This document shows, one piece after another, positions 1 to 7,622 of a stretch of 64,000 nucleotides of DNA (within the stretch, counting starts at the first letter, position 1; every line of letters starts with the position of its first letter). The translations under genes and the position numbers were made by a program. Origin of the DNA: Comamonadaceae bacterium OS-1 (lineage in GTDB: Bacteria > Pseudomonadota > Gammaproteobacteria > Burkholderiales > Burkholderiaceae_C); the NCBI GenBank assembly GCA_027923965.1, contig AP026969.1, forward strand, positions 124,001 to 188,000, written 5' to 3'. The notes under the pieces are model-generated. The model was given only the letters and a program-made list of their open reading frames with translations. It was not told where the DNA came from and ran no database searches.

Positions 1-576
1 AATAAGGTGAAATTTTCTCTCATTACTTTTCTCTATTTCTTGGACGCTTGTAAAACTATTTATTAGCTGTCTTGTGCCGAAAAAGGTAATTAATTCAGGA
101 ATGCATACTATTAATATATTTTTGGCAATGGCAACTGCGGTCCTTGATATAGAATCGGCGCTTCCATGGCAGTCAATTATTGCAACTCTAGCATTGCAGT
201 CAAGAATGGATTTGTTAATTATTGCGGATATTGCTTCGAAAATTTCTTCGGGTGATACATTCTCTAATTGATGAATTCCGGTGATGTCGATTTGTGGTGC
301 AATAAGGCAGTAAATGTTGTCGCTAATTTTTTGAATTTTAGAGAATTCATTTAAAATGTGAAGACGGTCGTCGTTGAATTCTGTAAATTTTTTATTTGGT
401 AGACATTCGCCATGATCTCCAATTAGTTCACTCAGACCGCGGTTTAAGAAATCTAAATCAATCAGTAATACAGGGGAGCCAGATGTGGATATTATCTGGG
501 CTAGGCCAATAGCAAGAGTGGTTTTCCCAACTCCTCCTTTCCCGCTGGTAATCGCAATGATTTCGCATTGTTTCAT
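1..576 (-). CDS. ParA/MinD-type P-loop ATPase, partial (3' end beyond window start)
   Basis: The minus-strand frame is open from ATG at 576 to the window edge, giving at least 192 residues. The N-terminus reads MKQCEIIAITSGKGGVGKTT, a deviant Walker A motif with the signature lysine that defines the ParA/MinD/Mrp ATPase class. LLIDLDF follows near residue 40 and IIDCHG near residue 136 serves as the Walker B-like strand. Such ATPases dimerise on ATP and position plasmids, protein complexes or membrane machinery. The gene lies 26 bp downstream of a small membrane protein gene in the same direction, so the two probably form one transcript. Base composition is much richer in A+T than the core genes to the right, consistent with transfer. 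No ParB-like partner or parS site is visible here. ATPase class is certain; the cargo is unknown. Confidence 0.85.
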   Translation of the reverse strand, partial: MKQCEIIAITSGKGGVGKTTLAIGLAQIISTSGSPVLLIDLDFLNRGLSELIGDHGECLPNKKFTEFNDDRLHILNEFSKIQKISDNIYCLIAPQIDITGIHQLENVSPEEIFEAISAIINKSILDCNARVAIIDCHGSADSISRTAVAIAKNILIVCIPELITFFGTRQLINSFTSVQEIEKSNERKFHLI

Positions 577-602
577 AGTTGGTCTGCAATCGATATAGTG
601 CC

Positions 603-1013
603 CTATAGGCGTCGAGTAAACTCTTTGTTGAGATTGCTCGGTCCTTTTGACATGCAAAATGTAGGGTTAAAGCCGCTTATGCATTGTAGGGCGACATATC
701 CAAGTATTAAAATTATAAACAGGACTTTTAATGTATTGGATATTATGTGACTAGAGTCACTGCTAGAGTTGGCCATTGAAAAAACTGACCATCCAATTAA
801 AAAGACAACGGCAGCCCTAAGGCAGGCACTCGCACATGGAGATGCATCCTCTACGGTTTCCAATATCTTTAGAAGAGTTCGTTCATATGGCACCGCTCTT
901 AGGGTTGTTGGCTGTGTTTTTGTGGCTGTAGTTTTATTCGGTCCGACCGCTTGTTTTCTTCCAGGTAACTTTTTACCATCGCCTGGGTCTTCATTAGCTT
1001 GAGGGGTGGTCAC
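603..1013 (-). CDS. small two-helix membrane protein, hypothetical
   Basis: A 136-residue protein whose best start is GTG at 1013; the frame is closed by a stop 15 bp upstream, so it cannot begin much earlier, and no clear Shine-Dalgarno sequence is seen. Residues 1-58 are polar and Lys/Thr/Pro rich. Two hydrophobic stretches follow (about 64-80 and 95-112), predicting a helical hairpin in the inner membrane, with a short charged tail ending RRL. Four cysteines are present, two of them at 60 and 64 next to the first helix. I do not recognise a family. It is co-directional with the ParA/MinD-type ATPase 26 bp downstream, which suggests a membrane anchor or partner for that ATPase. That link is inference from position only. 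Confidence 0.6.
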   Translation of the reverse strand: MTTPQANEDPGDGKKLPGRKQAVGPNKTTATKTQPTTLRAVPYERTLLKILETVEDASPCASACLRAAVVFLIGWSVFSMANSSSDSSHIISNTLKVLFIILILGYVALQCISGFNPTFCMSKGPSNLNKEFTRRL

Positions 1014-1818
1014 TATGGTGCCAATCTATCTTTTGATTAATAGATATGAGATTTTTAAATAATTTCTCACGTGATCATTTTTGAAGATGATTTATTGGAT
1101 TCTTTTGCGGATCATGGTGCATCCACAATATTAAGGATGTTTTTTTGGAAGACATCGATTAGTGACTTGTATGTTTCTTTACCTCGCTTCACAAGTGGCA
1201 TGAGTGATGAATGATGTTTTTTTTAGTCCATGCCCGAATGAATTTTGGTGTTTGACTAAGATGTCCTTACTAGTCTGGAGGTTTGGAGCATGTCGGGATA
1301 TCCGCGTTTGGACATTCCAATTGAGTTTGCCCATGCCAAACGGTGCTTTCTAGCGGCTCAAGACGCTGCGCCCGGCAAGTGGCTTGCCGCAAGCGACTGC
1401 CGTAATGATTCGGGCGCTGCTGGCCCTTTACCGTTCTTGACTGCATTTAGCGGATCGTCATTTGCGCTGTGAACTTCAAAGAGTTCATTCTTAGATGCTG
1501 TGCAGTGTTTATTGCGTCAACAATCTACGGGCTTGAGGGTCTGTAGGTCACATAGCACGTCGGATAAAACTGAGGCGTGTGAGGCTGCTGGTTGACCGCT
1601 TACTGGTGCGTCAAAGTCAGTTTTGCCGATCATTCGGTTTCGGTTCGGCTGATCAGGCGTAACTCGTTGATCTGCATGGAAAAAAACCCCTGTCAAAAAG
1701 CAAGGGCTTCATAACAGTTCGGTATACGTTCGGTTCTAAGGCCTAAAGGGTGGTGGGGGCGGAAGAAATCCTTTAAATTCATGGGCTTAAGGAGGCCTGG
1801 AAGCTGGGCTCCCTTGTT
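1014..1818. other. low-GC stretch without a convincing gene (island interior)
   Basis: About 800 bases with scattered stops in all frames. The A+T-rich part (about 1014-1290) lies upstream of the leftward membrane-protein gene and probably contains its promoter, but I could not pick one. A 60-codon frame at 1290-1472 (+) has a GGAGG-like sequence before its ATG but unconvincing composition. A 29-codon minus-strand frame at 1112-1201 is followed in frame, after a single TGA, by 14 more sense codons. Neither is called. No integrase or inverted-repeat insertion sequence is visible. Confidence 0.5.
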
Positions 1819-1863
1819 CTCATAATCCTTTGGTCGAGTGTTCAAGTCACTCACGTCCTACCA
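1819..1863 (+). tRNA. 3' half of a tRNA gene, anticodon CAT (probable island att site, not a functional tRNA)
   Basis: From the anticodon loop onward the geometry is that of a normal class I tRNA: loop CTCATAA (1819-1825, anticodon CAT), 3' anticodon-stem strand TCCTT (1826-1830), five-base variable loop TGGTC (1831-1835), T stem GAGTG/CACTC around loop TTCAAGT (1836-1852), acceptor strand ACGTCCT (1853-1859), discriminator A and encoded CCA (1861-1863). The 5' half is missing: neither AGGACGT nor a properly placed AAGGA precedes it. A duplicated tRNA 3' half at the border of a low-GC segment is the standard mark of a tyrosine-recombinase attachment site. The orientation places the intact tRNA at the far left end of the island, outside the window. 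Confidence 0.7.
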
Positions 1864-1958
1864 TTCCAATTTATAACCCGGCGCGTTTCTCGTGCCCTGG
1901 TTTCAGCGGGGGGTGAGCCCATCAGCGGTGTCAAGCTTCACCATCGCGATCCGCACCA

Positions 1959-3293
1959 TCACCCCTCCCGCGCAGCACAAAAACTGAACTGGTCCCGCCC
2001 CGCCCGCTTCGCCAGGTACATGGCCGAATCTGCGCTTTTGACCAGCTCGCCCACCGTCAGGCCGTCCTGGGGATAAAACGCCACGCCTATGCTGCCGGAC
2101 ACCTGGGGGGCGGGGTGGGCGATGTCGAAGGGGCGGGCCAGTTCGCGCTGGATGACGGTGGCTACGGCTTTGGCGTGCTCGGGGCTGCCCAGGTCGGGCA
2201 GGATGACGGTGAATTCGTCGCCGCCCAGGCGCGCCACCGTGTCTTCCTTGCGCAGGCAGGATTGGATGCGCAGGGCGGCCTGGCGCAGCAGTGCATCGCC
2301 TGCCTCGTGGCCTAGCGTGTCGTTGATTTCTTTGAAGTGGTCCAGATCGATAAACAGCAGTGCCAGCAGGCACTGGGAGCGGGCCGCGTGCCGCAGCTGC
2401 AGGTCCAGCCGGTCCAGAAACAGTCTGCGGTTGGGTAGCCCGGTCAGGCTGTCGTAGTTGGCGCTGCGCCAGTTGTGTTCTTCGGTGGCCTTGCGGTCGG
2501 TGACGTTGCGGGCCGTACCCACCACCGCCTCGACGTTGCCCGCCACGTCCACCACGGGCGCAAAAATGTAGTCGTATACATCGGTGACCACGCCGTCTGC
2601 GGCGTAGCGCATCTCGCCGCGCACCGGTTTTTTGGAGTGGATGACGGCGGCAATGCTCTGTTGCAGCGCATCGGCCCCGGGCAGGCCTACTTCGGCGCAC
2701 AACTTACCGGTGATATCGTCCATCTTGCAGCCCAGCAGCGCCGTCATGGCCTGGTTGGCGTAGGCGAAGTGACCGTCCAGATCGAAGGTGAAACTCAGGT
2801 CTGGCGACGACGACAAGATGGTGTCAAACATCCGGGTGAGTTGCTCTTTTTCATACGCGTAACTGGTCACCGATTCGGTGATGGCCTGGTCAATGGCCTC
2901 GTTGAAGCGAATAAGGTCTCTGACGGCCGTGGCGGGAATGGTTTCGTCCTTCAGCGACTTCTGCCACAGGCGGGTGACGCTGGCGCGCAGGGCGCGGTAC
3001 TCGGCCACCGCTGCGTCCAAGCCGAACCCAAAGGCCAGGCGTTCCTTGCCGTGCTCGTTGGCGGCGGTGTCTTCTTGCTCCGTTTCGTTCAGGCCTTTTG
3101 ATTTGTCGGTGGCATCGCGCTCGGTCTGGGGCTGGTCCAGGTCGGCGGCCACCGTCTCCAACACCAGTTTGATGTGGTCGCGCAGCGCCACCTTGTTCAT
3201 GGTTTGTCCTGGGGGCACCAGGGTGGCGGCAAAGTCTTGCCACTCCTGCAGGATGGGTTCCATGTTCGAGAGGATGAAAGCTGAGAGGCGCAT
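1959..3293 (-). CDS. PAS-GGDEF diguanylate cyclase
   Basis: A 444-residue soluble protein expected to make cyclic di-GMP from two GTP. Residues 1-150 form an all-helical sensory region whose start (LSNMEPILQEWQDFA) resembles RsbRD-type N-terminal domains. A PAS domain with its PAC-like end follows at about 155-275, then GGDEF at about 280-440. The active-site GGDEF is intact at 357-361. The sequence RKED lies exactly five residues before it (348-351), so the RxxD inhibitory I-site is present and product feedback is likely. No EAL domain is attached. The gene stands alone, transcribed toward the tRNA fragment and divergent from the membrane-protein gene at 3481. Activity is firm; the PAS ligand and the N-terminal signal are unknown. 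Confidence 0.9.
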   Translation of the reverse strand: MRLSAFILSNMEPILQEWQDFAATLVPPGQTMNKVALRDHIKLVLETVAADLDQPQTERDATDKSKGLNETEQEDTAANEHGKERLAFGFGLDAAVAEYRALRASVTRLWQKSLKDETIPATAVRDLIRFNEAIDQAITESVTSYAYEKEQLTRMFDTILSSSPDLSFTFDLDGHFAYANQAMTALLGCKMDDITGKLCAEVGLPGADALQQSIAAVIHSKKPVRGEMRYAADGVVTDVYDYIFAPVVDVAGNVEAVVGTARNVTDRKATEEHNWRSANYDSLTGLPNRRLFLDRLDLQLRHAARSQCLLALLFIDLDHFKEINDTLGHEAGDALLRQAALRIQSCLRKEDTVARLGGDEFTVILPDLGSPEHAKAVATVIQRELARPFDIAHPAPQVSGSIGVAFYPQDGLTVGELVKSADSAMYLAKRAGRDQFSFCAAREG

Positions 3294-3480
3294 TCCCGCT
3301 TATAGGGCGAATCGGCCACCGCGTATAGCCGGTAGAGCACATAAGGAAATTGCAGCCCGTCGCTATGCCCCTACCCCCATGTGGCTGCGGCATGCCGTCC
3401 TACCGCATCCCTGGCGCAAAGCCGACAGCCGTTAATTGCCAATCGCCGCACCATGCTGTCTCATCTTCTGGAGACACAAC

Positions 3481-4419
3481 GTGAACGACGCCATCTTGCC
3501 CGCCTCGCCCAACATGCCCCCCGGGATTGCACCCGCATACGCTCAAAGTTCGACACCGTCCGTCAGCGCCGTCTCATGGGCGGCCATTGTGGCGGGGGCC
3601 GCCGGGGCTGCTGCGCTGTCGCTGATTCTGCTGATCCTGGGCGTGGGCCTGGGGCTTTCGTCTGTGTCGCCATGGTCTGGCCAGGGCGCTACGGCCAGTA
3701 CCTTTGGCATCTCGACGATTGTGTGGCTGGCCTTTACCCAGCTGGCTGCGGCTGGCTTGGGTGGCTATCTGGCGGGTCGCCTGCGCATGCGCTGGGCGGC
3801 TGTGCATACCGACGAGGTGTACTTTCGCGACACCGCCCATGGGTTTCTGGCCTGGGCGTTGGCGACTTTGGTGACGGCAGCCATGCTGACATCGGCCATT
3901 GGCGGCATCGTCAACGGTGCCGCCAGCACGGCGGCCAATGCGGTGCCTGCGTTGGCTGCGGCTGCTAAATCGGATGGTGGTTTTGTCGACCAGGGCTATT
4001 TTGTCGACGGCCTGTTTCGAAAAAACATGGGGGCTGCAGCCGCTCCGGATGCCGCTGCCAGTGCACCCACCCAAGCCACCCAGGAGGAAGTGGTGTCCTC
4101 CTCCGCCGAAGTGGGCCGCATCTTGGCCAGCGCCATGGTCAAGGGCCAGCTGCCTGCCGACGATGCGAAATATGTAGGCCAGCTGGTCGCACAGCGCACC
4201 GGGCTGCCCCAGGCCGATGCCGATAAGCGGGTTGCCGATGTATTCGCCCGGGTGCAGGCCAGCGCCAAAGACCTGGAGGCCACCACCCGCAGTGCGGCAG
4301 ACAAGGCCCGCAAAGCATCGGCGTACAGCGCCCTGTGGCTGTTCGTGTCGCTGCTGATGGGTGCCTTTATTGCCAGCCTGGCCGCCACCTTCGGTGGCCG
4401 CCAGCGCGACCTTTTTTAA
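3481..4419 (+). CDS. hypothetical membrane protein with central soluble region
   Basis: Start chosen at GTG 3481, which follows CTGGAGACAC at good spacing; an upstream ATG in the same frame (3436) has no ribosome site. The 312-residue product is Ala/Gly rich. It has hydrophobic segments near residues 30-55, 70-95 and 115-145, a polar region of about 100 residues containing an Ala/Lys-rich amphipathic stretch, and a C-terminal hydrophobic segment (ALWLFVSLLMGAFIASLAATFGG). Proteins of this general layout with glycine-rich helices are often annotated only as hypothetical membrane proteins, and I assign no function. It heads a co-directional run with a 24-residue hydrophobic peptide and a hemerythrin gene, each preceded by an AGGAG-type site, suggesting one stress-related transcript. 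Confidence 0.7.
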   Translation: MNDAILPASPNMPPGIAPAYAQSSTPSVSAVSWAAIVAGAAGAAALSLILLILGVGLGLSSVSPWSGQGATASTFGISTIVWLAFTQLAAAGLGGYLAGRLRMRWAAVHTDEVYFRDTAHGFLAWALATLVTAAMLTSAIGGIVNGAASTAANAVPALAAAAKSDGGFVDQGYFVDGLFRKNMGAAAAPDAAASAPTQATQEEVVSSSAEVGRILASAMVKGQLPADDAKYVGQLVAQRTGLPQADADKRVADVFARVQASAKDLEATTRSAADKARKASAYSALWLFVSLLMGAFIASLAATFGGRQRDLF

Positions 4420-4443
4420 CCACGCAACCCAAGGAGACACCCC

Positions 4444-4518
4444 ATGCGTTCACTGCTTTTGCTATTTCTCGGGATCCCTATTCCCATCATCATTTTGATT
4501 GCGCTCTTCGTCCACTAG
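4444..4518 (+). CDS. 24-residue hydrophobic peptide, conserved-looking
   Basis: A complete small gene: AAGGAGACA at 4430-4438, ATG at 4444 and TAG at 4516-4518. The peptide starts MRSLLLLFLGIPIPI and ends LIALFVH, so it is essentially one membrane-spanning segment with a Pro-Ile-Pro kink and a single N-terminal arginine. I recall near-identical short peptides in other proteobacteria, usually unannotated because of their size. It lies 24 bp after the membrane-protein gene and 32 bp before the hemerythrin gene, so it is probably co-expressed with both. A role as a membrane stress peptide is inference. The strong ribosome site and hydrophobic coding make chance unlikely. Confidence 0.75.
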   Translation: MRSLLLLFLGIPIPIIILIALFVH

Positions 4519-4550
4519 AGCACCCCCACAACCCTCCAAGGAGTCACACC

Positions 4551-5039
4551 ATGCCAACCACGACCAAAACCCCCGCAAAGTCCGCCCCGTCCAAACCGCA
4601 AGAGGCCACCGCCATGCTGCGAGCCGACCACAAGCGGGTCAGTGAACTGTTTGCCGAGTATGAAATCACCAGCTCCGTCAGTAAGAAAAAAGACCTGGTC
4701 AGCACCATCTGCAAGGAGCTGAGCGTGCACGCGCAAGTGGAGGAAGAAATCTTCTACCCCGCCGTCCAACGCGCGCTGCGCGATACCGAACTGGTGCCCG
4801 AAGCCACCGTAGAGCACGCCACCCTGAAGGATCTGATTGCGCAAGTCCATGGTGTGACCCCCGACGGTGCCATGTTCGATGCCAAGATCAAGGTGTTGTC
4901 CGAATATGTGAAGCACCACGTGAAAGAGGAGCACACCGAAATGTTCCCCAAAGCCAAAAAGACCAGCCTGGACCTGCTGGCCCTGGGGGCAAAGATGGCC
5001 TCGCGCAAGACCGAGTTGCTGGCCGCAAGATCCGCCTGA
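4551..5039 (+). CDS. hemerythrin HHE domain protein
   Basis: Start at ATG 4551 after CAAGGAGTC; the frame is open farther upstream but has no better site. The 162-residue protein begins with a Lys/Pro-rich tail of about 20 residues. It then carries the HHE signature: [29 protein letters not shown] and [15 protein letters not shown] supply the His and Glu ligands of a non-haem di-iron four-helix bundle. Family members bind O2, NO or iron and are linked to oxidative or nitrosative stress. The bundle ends near residue 145, with a helical tail after it. It is the last gene of a likely three-gene unit with the upstream membrane protein and the 24-residue peptide. Fold and metal site are confident; physiological ligand is not. 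Confidence 0.88.
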   Translation: MPTTTKTPAKSAPSKPQEATAMLRADHKRVSELFAEYEITSSVSKKKDLVSTICKELSVHAQVEEEIFYPAVQRALRDTELVPEATVEHATLKDLIAQVHGVTPDGAMFDAKIKVLSEYVKHHVKEEHTEMFPKAKKTSLDLLALGAKMASRKTELLAARSA

Positions 5040-5109
5040 TACAGCGCCATGGGGCTTGGCAGGGCGCTTTGCCTCTAACATGGGCGCCTTGCACAACCAA
5101 AGGCATTCC

Positions 5110-6126
5110 ATGATTTTCGTGACCGGTGGCGCTGGCTACATTGGCTCCCACACCTGCGTTGAACTGCTCAATGCCGGGCTGGACGTAACGGTATTCGACA
5201 ATTTTTGCAACAGCCAGCCCGAGTCGCTGGCGCGGGTCGAGCGCATCACGGGCAAAAAGCCCCGGCTGATCGAGGGCGACATCCGCGATGTGGCGGCCCT
5301 GACGGCGGCGCTGCAATCCAGCGGGGCCACGGCGGTGATCCACTGCGCGGGCCTGAAGGCCGTGGGCGAGTCGGTGGCCCAGCCGCTGCGCTACTACGAC
5401 AACAACGTGGTGGGCACGCTGCGCCTGCTGGAGGCCATGGGCGCGTGTGGCGTGAAGACGCTGGTGTTCAGCTCCTCGGCCACGGTGTACGGCGACCCGC
5501 AGCGCCTGCCGCTGACCGAAGACCACCCGCTCTCGGCCACCAACCCCTATGGCCGCAGCAAGCTGATGGTGGAAGACCTGCTGCGCGACCTGCACCGCAG
5601 CGACGCGACGTGGCGCATCGGCATCCTGCGCTACTTCAACCCGGTGGGCGCGCACGAAAGCGGGCTGATCGGCGAAGACCCGCGCGGTACGCCCAACAAT
5701 CTGCTGCCGTTTGTGGCCCAGGTGGCCGTGGGGCAGCGGGCCTTTTTGAACGTGTGGGGCGACGACTACGCCACCGCCGACGGCACCGGCGTGCGCGACT
5801 ACATCCACGTGGTCGACCTGGCCGTGGGCCACCTCAAGGCGCTGGAGCGCCTGCAGGCCGTACCCGACTTCTTGACCGTGAACCTGGGCACCGGCATTGG
5901 CTACAGCGTGCTGGACATGGTGCGCGCGTTCGAAAAAGCCAGCGGCAAACCCGTGCCCTACCAGGTCGCCCCCCGGCGGCCCGGCGACATTGCCGCCTGC
6001 TATGCCGAACCCACTGCCGCCCTGGAATTGCTGGGCTGGCGCGCCGAGCGCGGGCTGGATGCCATGTGTGCTGATGCCTGGCGCTGGCAGAGCGCCAACC
6101 CCACCGGGTTCAGCGCGGCTGTCTGA
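5110..6126 (+). CDS. galE: UDP-glucose 4-epimerase
   Basis: A 338-residue short-chain dehydrogenase-type epimerase that interconverts UDP-glucose and UDP-galactose, feeding LPS and exopolysaccharide synthesis. The NAD-binding TGGAGYIG motif is at residues 5-12. The catalytic SSSATVYG stretch is near 121-128 and the Tyr147-x3-Lys151 pair lies in [16 protein letters not shown] and the C-terminal [11 protein letters not shown] region are typical of GalE. ATG at 5110 is chosen because the Rossmann motif must lie at the very N-terminus; upstream in-frame codons (from 5056) would add 18 unrelated residues. It follows the hemerythrin gene by 70 bp and is probably transcribed separately. Length and motifs fit the bacterial family well. 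Confidence 0.96.
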   Translation: MIFVTGGAGYIGSHTCVELLNAGLDVTVFDNFCNSQPESLARVERITGKKPRLIEGDIRDVAALTAALQSSGATAVIHCAGLKAVGESVAQPLRYYDNNVVGTLRLLEAMGACGVKTLVFSSSATVYGDPQRLPLTEDHPLSATNPYGRSKLMVEDLLRDLHRSDATWRIGILRYFNPVGAHESGLIGEDPRGTPNNLLPFVAQVAVGQRAFLNVWGDDYATADGTGVRDYIHVVDLAVGHLKALERLQAVPDFLTVNLGTGIGYSVLDMVRAFEKASGKPVPYQVAPRRPGDIAACYAEPTAALELLGWRAERGLDAMCADAWRWQSANPTGFSAAV

Positions 6127-6265
6127 TGTTCCTGTGCGGTTTCGGAATATCTAGTGGATACTCCATCGCAAGTTATTTTGGCTTCCTGTGCTTATAGAGT
6201 GAGCGTGAGAAGCTACTGATACCGTAGCTAGCGTGTTTTTATGGTGTGCGGTTTATGCATGGCAC
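6127..6265. repeat. degenerate copy of the dispersed short repeat between convergent genes
   Basis: The interval between galE and the leftward exporter gene contains GCTTCCTGTGCTTATAGAG followed by TGAGCGTGAGAAGC (about 6180-6216). It resembles the palindromic element found elsewhere in the window (best copies about 10704-10740, 33067-33118 and 38095-38132) but with more mismatches. It may act as a weak bidirectional stop between convergent genes. Nothing else is seen here. Confidence 0.35.
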
Positions 6266-7489
6266 CTACACCACCCGCCCCACCTCCGGCCAGCGCCGGT
6301 GCAGCCCCATCCAGGCCAGCAGGCCGATGCTGAGCAGGCCCGCCGAAGCCAGCGCCAGCGCAATGGCCGAGTGCATCACCAGGGGGGCCAGTACCCCGGC
6401 CACCAGCCCGTTGGCGGTAGAGCCCAAACAGGCCTGCAGGCTGGAGGCCATGCCGCGCCGCTCGGGCACCAGGTCCAGCACCAGCAGGGTCACGGCGGGC
6501 ACCATCATGGCCCAGCCAAACGCAAACAGCGCCACCGGAAACAGCGCCCAGCTCACGTGCGCGGTGAACAGCAGATTGGCCAGCACATTCACCGCCGACA
6601 CCCCCACCATGATGACAAAGCCGTGGCGGATCTGCGTCTTGGCCGCGACCTTGCCCGCCATACGCCCACTGAGCCAGGCACCGGACATGATGCCGCTGAT
6701 GGTCAGGACAAAGAACCAGAAAAACTGCGTCGGCCCCAGGCCCAGCAGGTGGCCTAAAAACTCGGGGGCCGACAGCACGTACAAAAACATGCCGTTGAAG
6801 GGCACGCCGCTGGCCAGGGCCAGCAGCACAAAGCGTGGGTTGGAGATCAGCTGCCGGTAGCCGCGCAGCAGGTTGCGGGCGTTCAGCGGCTGGCGCTGGT
6901 CGCGGTGCAGGGTTTCGGGCAGGAAGCGGAAGTTGGCCAGCCACAGCAGCACGCCCACGCCGGTCAAGAACCAGAAAATGCTGTGCCAGCCCAGGTGCAC
7001 AAACAGCCAGCCGCCGATGATGGGCGCAATCGCCGGGGCCACGCCGAAGTAGATGGTGATCTGGCTCATCACCTTTTGCGCATCGGCCGGGGGAAACATG
7101 TCGCGCACCACCGCCCGCGACACCACGATGCCCGCGCCGGTCGACAAGCCCTGCAAGGCACGAAAAAACACCAGTTGCCCAATGCTTTGCGATAGCGCAC
7201 AGCCCGCGCTGGCCAGGGTGAAGATCGCCAGGCCCGTAAGCACCACCGGGCGGCGGCCGAAGCTGTCCGACAGCGCGCCGTGGAACAGGTTCATGAACGC
7301 AAAGCCAAACAGGTAGGCCGACAGCGTTTGCTGCATCTCGGCCGGGGTGGCGTTCGTGGATGCCGCAATCCCCGAGAACGCCGGGATGAAGGTGTCGATG
7401 GAAAACGGCCCCAGCATGCCGAGCAGGGCCAACAGAATTGCCAGGGCCCAGCGTGGCGCGGGCCACAACTGGGCGGCGTTTGGATTCAT
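6266..7489 (-). CDS. Bcr/CflA-family multidrug efflux MFS transporter
   Basis: A 407-residue inner-membrane protein with about twelve hydrophobic segments. Family marks are the N-terminal MLGPFSIDTFIPAFSGIA, the loop HGALSDSFGRRPVV (the MFS motif A position between helices 2 and 3) and FRALQGLSTGAGIVVSRAVVRD in helices 4-5, all characteristic of the drug:H+ antiporter Bcr/CflA group. Members export bicyclomycin, chloramphenicol-like drugs, sulfonamides or small metabolites such as cysteine, so the substrate cannot be read from sequence. Start ATG 7489 is followed directly by the short polar N-terminus. The gene is transcribed in the same direction as metK upstream, 134 bp away, with a partial copy of the metK end in between. 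Confidence 0.9.
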   Translation of the reverse strand: MNPNAAQLWPAPRWALAILLALLGMLGPFSIDTFIPAFSGIAASTNATPAEMQQTLSAYLFGFAFMNLFHGALSDSFGRRPVVLTGLAIFTLASAGCALSQSIGQLVFFRALQGLSTGAGIVVSRAVVRDMFPPADAQKVMSQITIYFGVAPAIAPIIGGWLFVHLGWHSIFWFLTGVGVLLWLANFRFLPETLHRDQRQPLNARNLLRGYRQLISNPRFVLLALASGVPFNGMFLYVLSAPEFLGHLLGLGPTQFFWFFVLTISGIMSGAWLSGRMAGKVAAKTQIRHGFVIMVGVSAVNVLANLLFTAHVSWALFPVALFAFGWAMMVPAVTLLVLDLVPERRGMASSLQACLGSTANGLVAGVLAPLVMHSAIALALASAGLLSIGLLAWMGLHRRWPEVGRVV

Positions 7490-7543
7490 TACAGGAAGCG
7501 GGGTGGTAAGCCCACCAGTATCCCCGCGAACCGACTTACGTGC

Positions 7544-7588
7544 TTATTTCAAGCCCGCAGCCGCCCGCAGCAGTTGGGCCTTGTGCCT
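7544..7588 (-). pseudogene. partial duplicate of the metK 3' end
   Basis: Just downstream of the metK stop the minus strand encodes RHKAQLLRAAAGLK followed by TAA (7544-7546). The genuine metK C-terminus is [15 protein letters not shown]. The nucleotide match includes GCAGCAGTTGGGCCTTGT on the plus strand at about 7567-7584 and again at about 7650-7667. The copy is out of frame with metK (the two stops are 79 bp apart), so it cannot be a read-through extension; it is a relic of duplication or recombination. It has no start codon of its own. Confidence 0.75.
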
Positions 7589-7622
7589 GCGGCGCAACGC
7601 CCATAGCCCTGCTGCGCAGGAC

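Noticed and set aside
1112..1201. 29-codon minus-strand frame followed in frame by 14 more sense codons after one TGA
   Set aside because: No ribosome site, too short to judge, and the continuation after the stop is weak evidence for a broken gene.
1290..1472. 60-codon frame in the island with a GGAGG-like sequence before ATG
   Set aside because: Composition and sequence look like non-coding DNA, no recognisable motif, and no partner gene; possible but unsupported.
1740..1863. Complete tRNA gene
   Set aside because: No 5' acceptor strand AGGACGT, no D arm and no 5' anticodon-stem strand next to the loop; only the 3' half is present.
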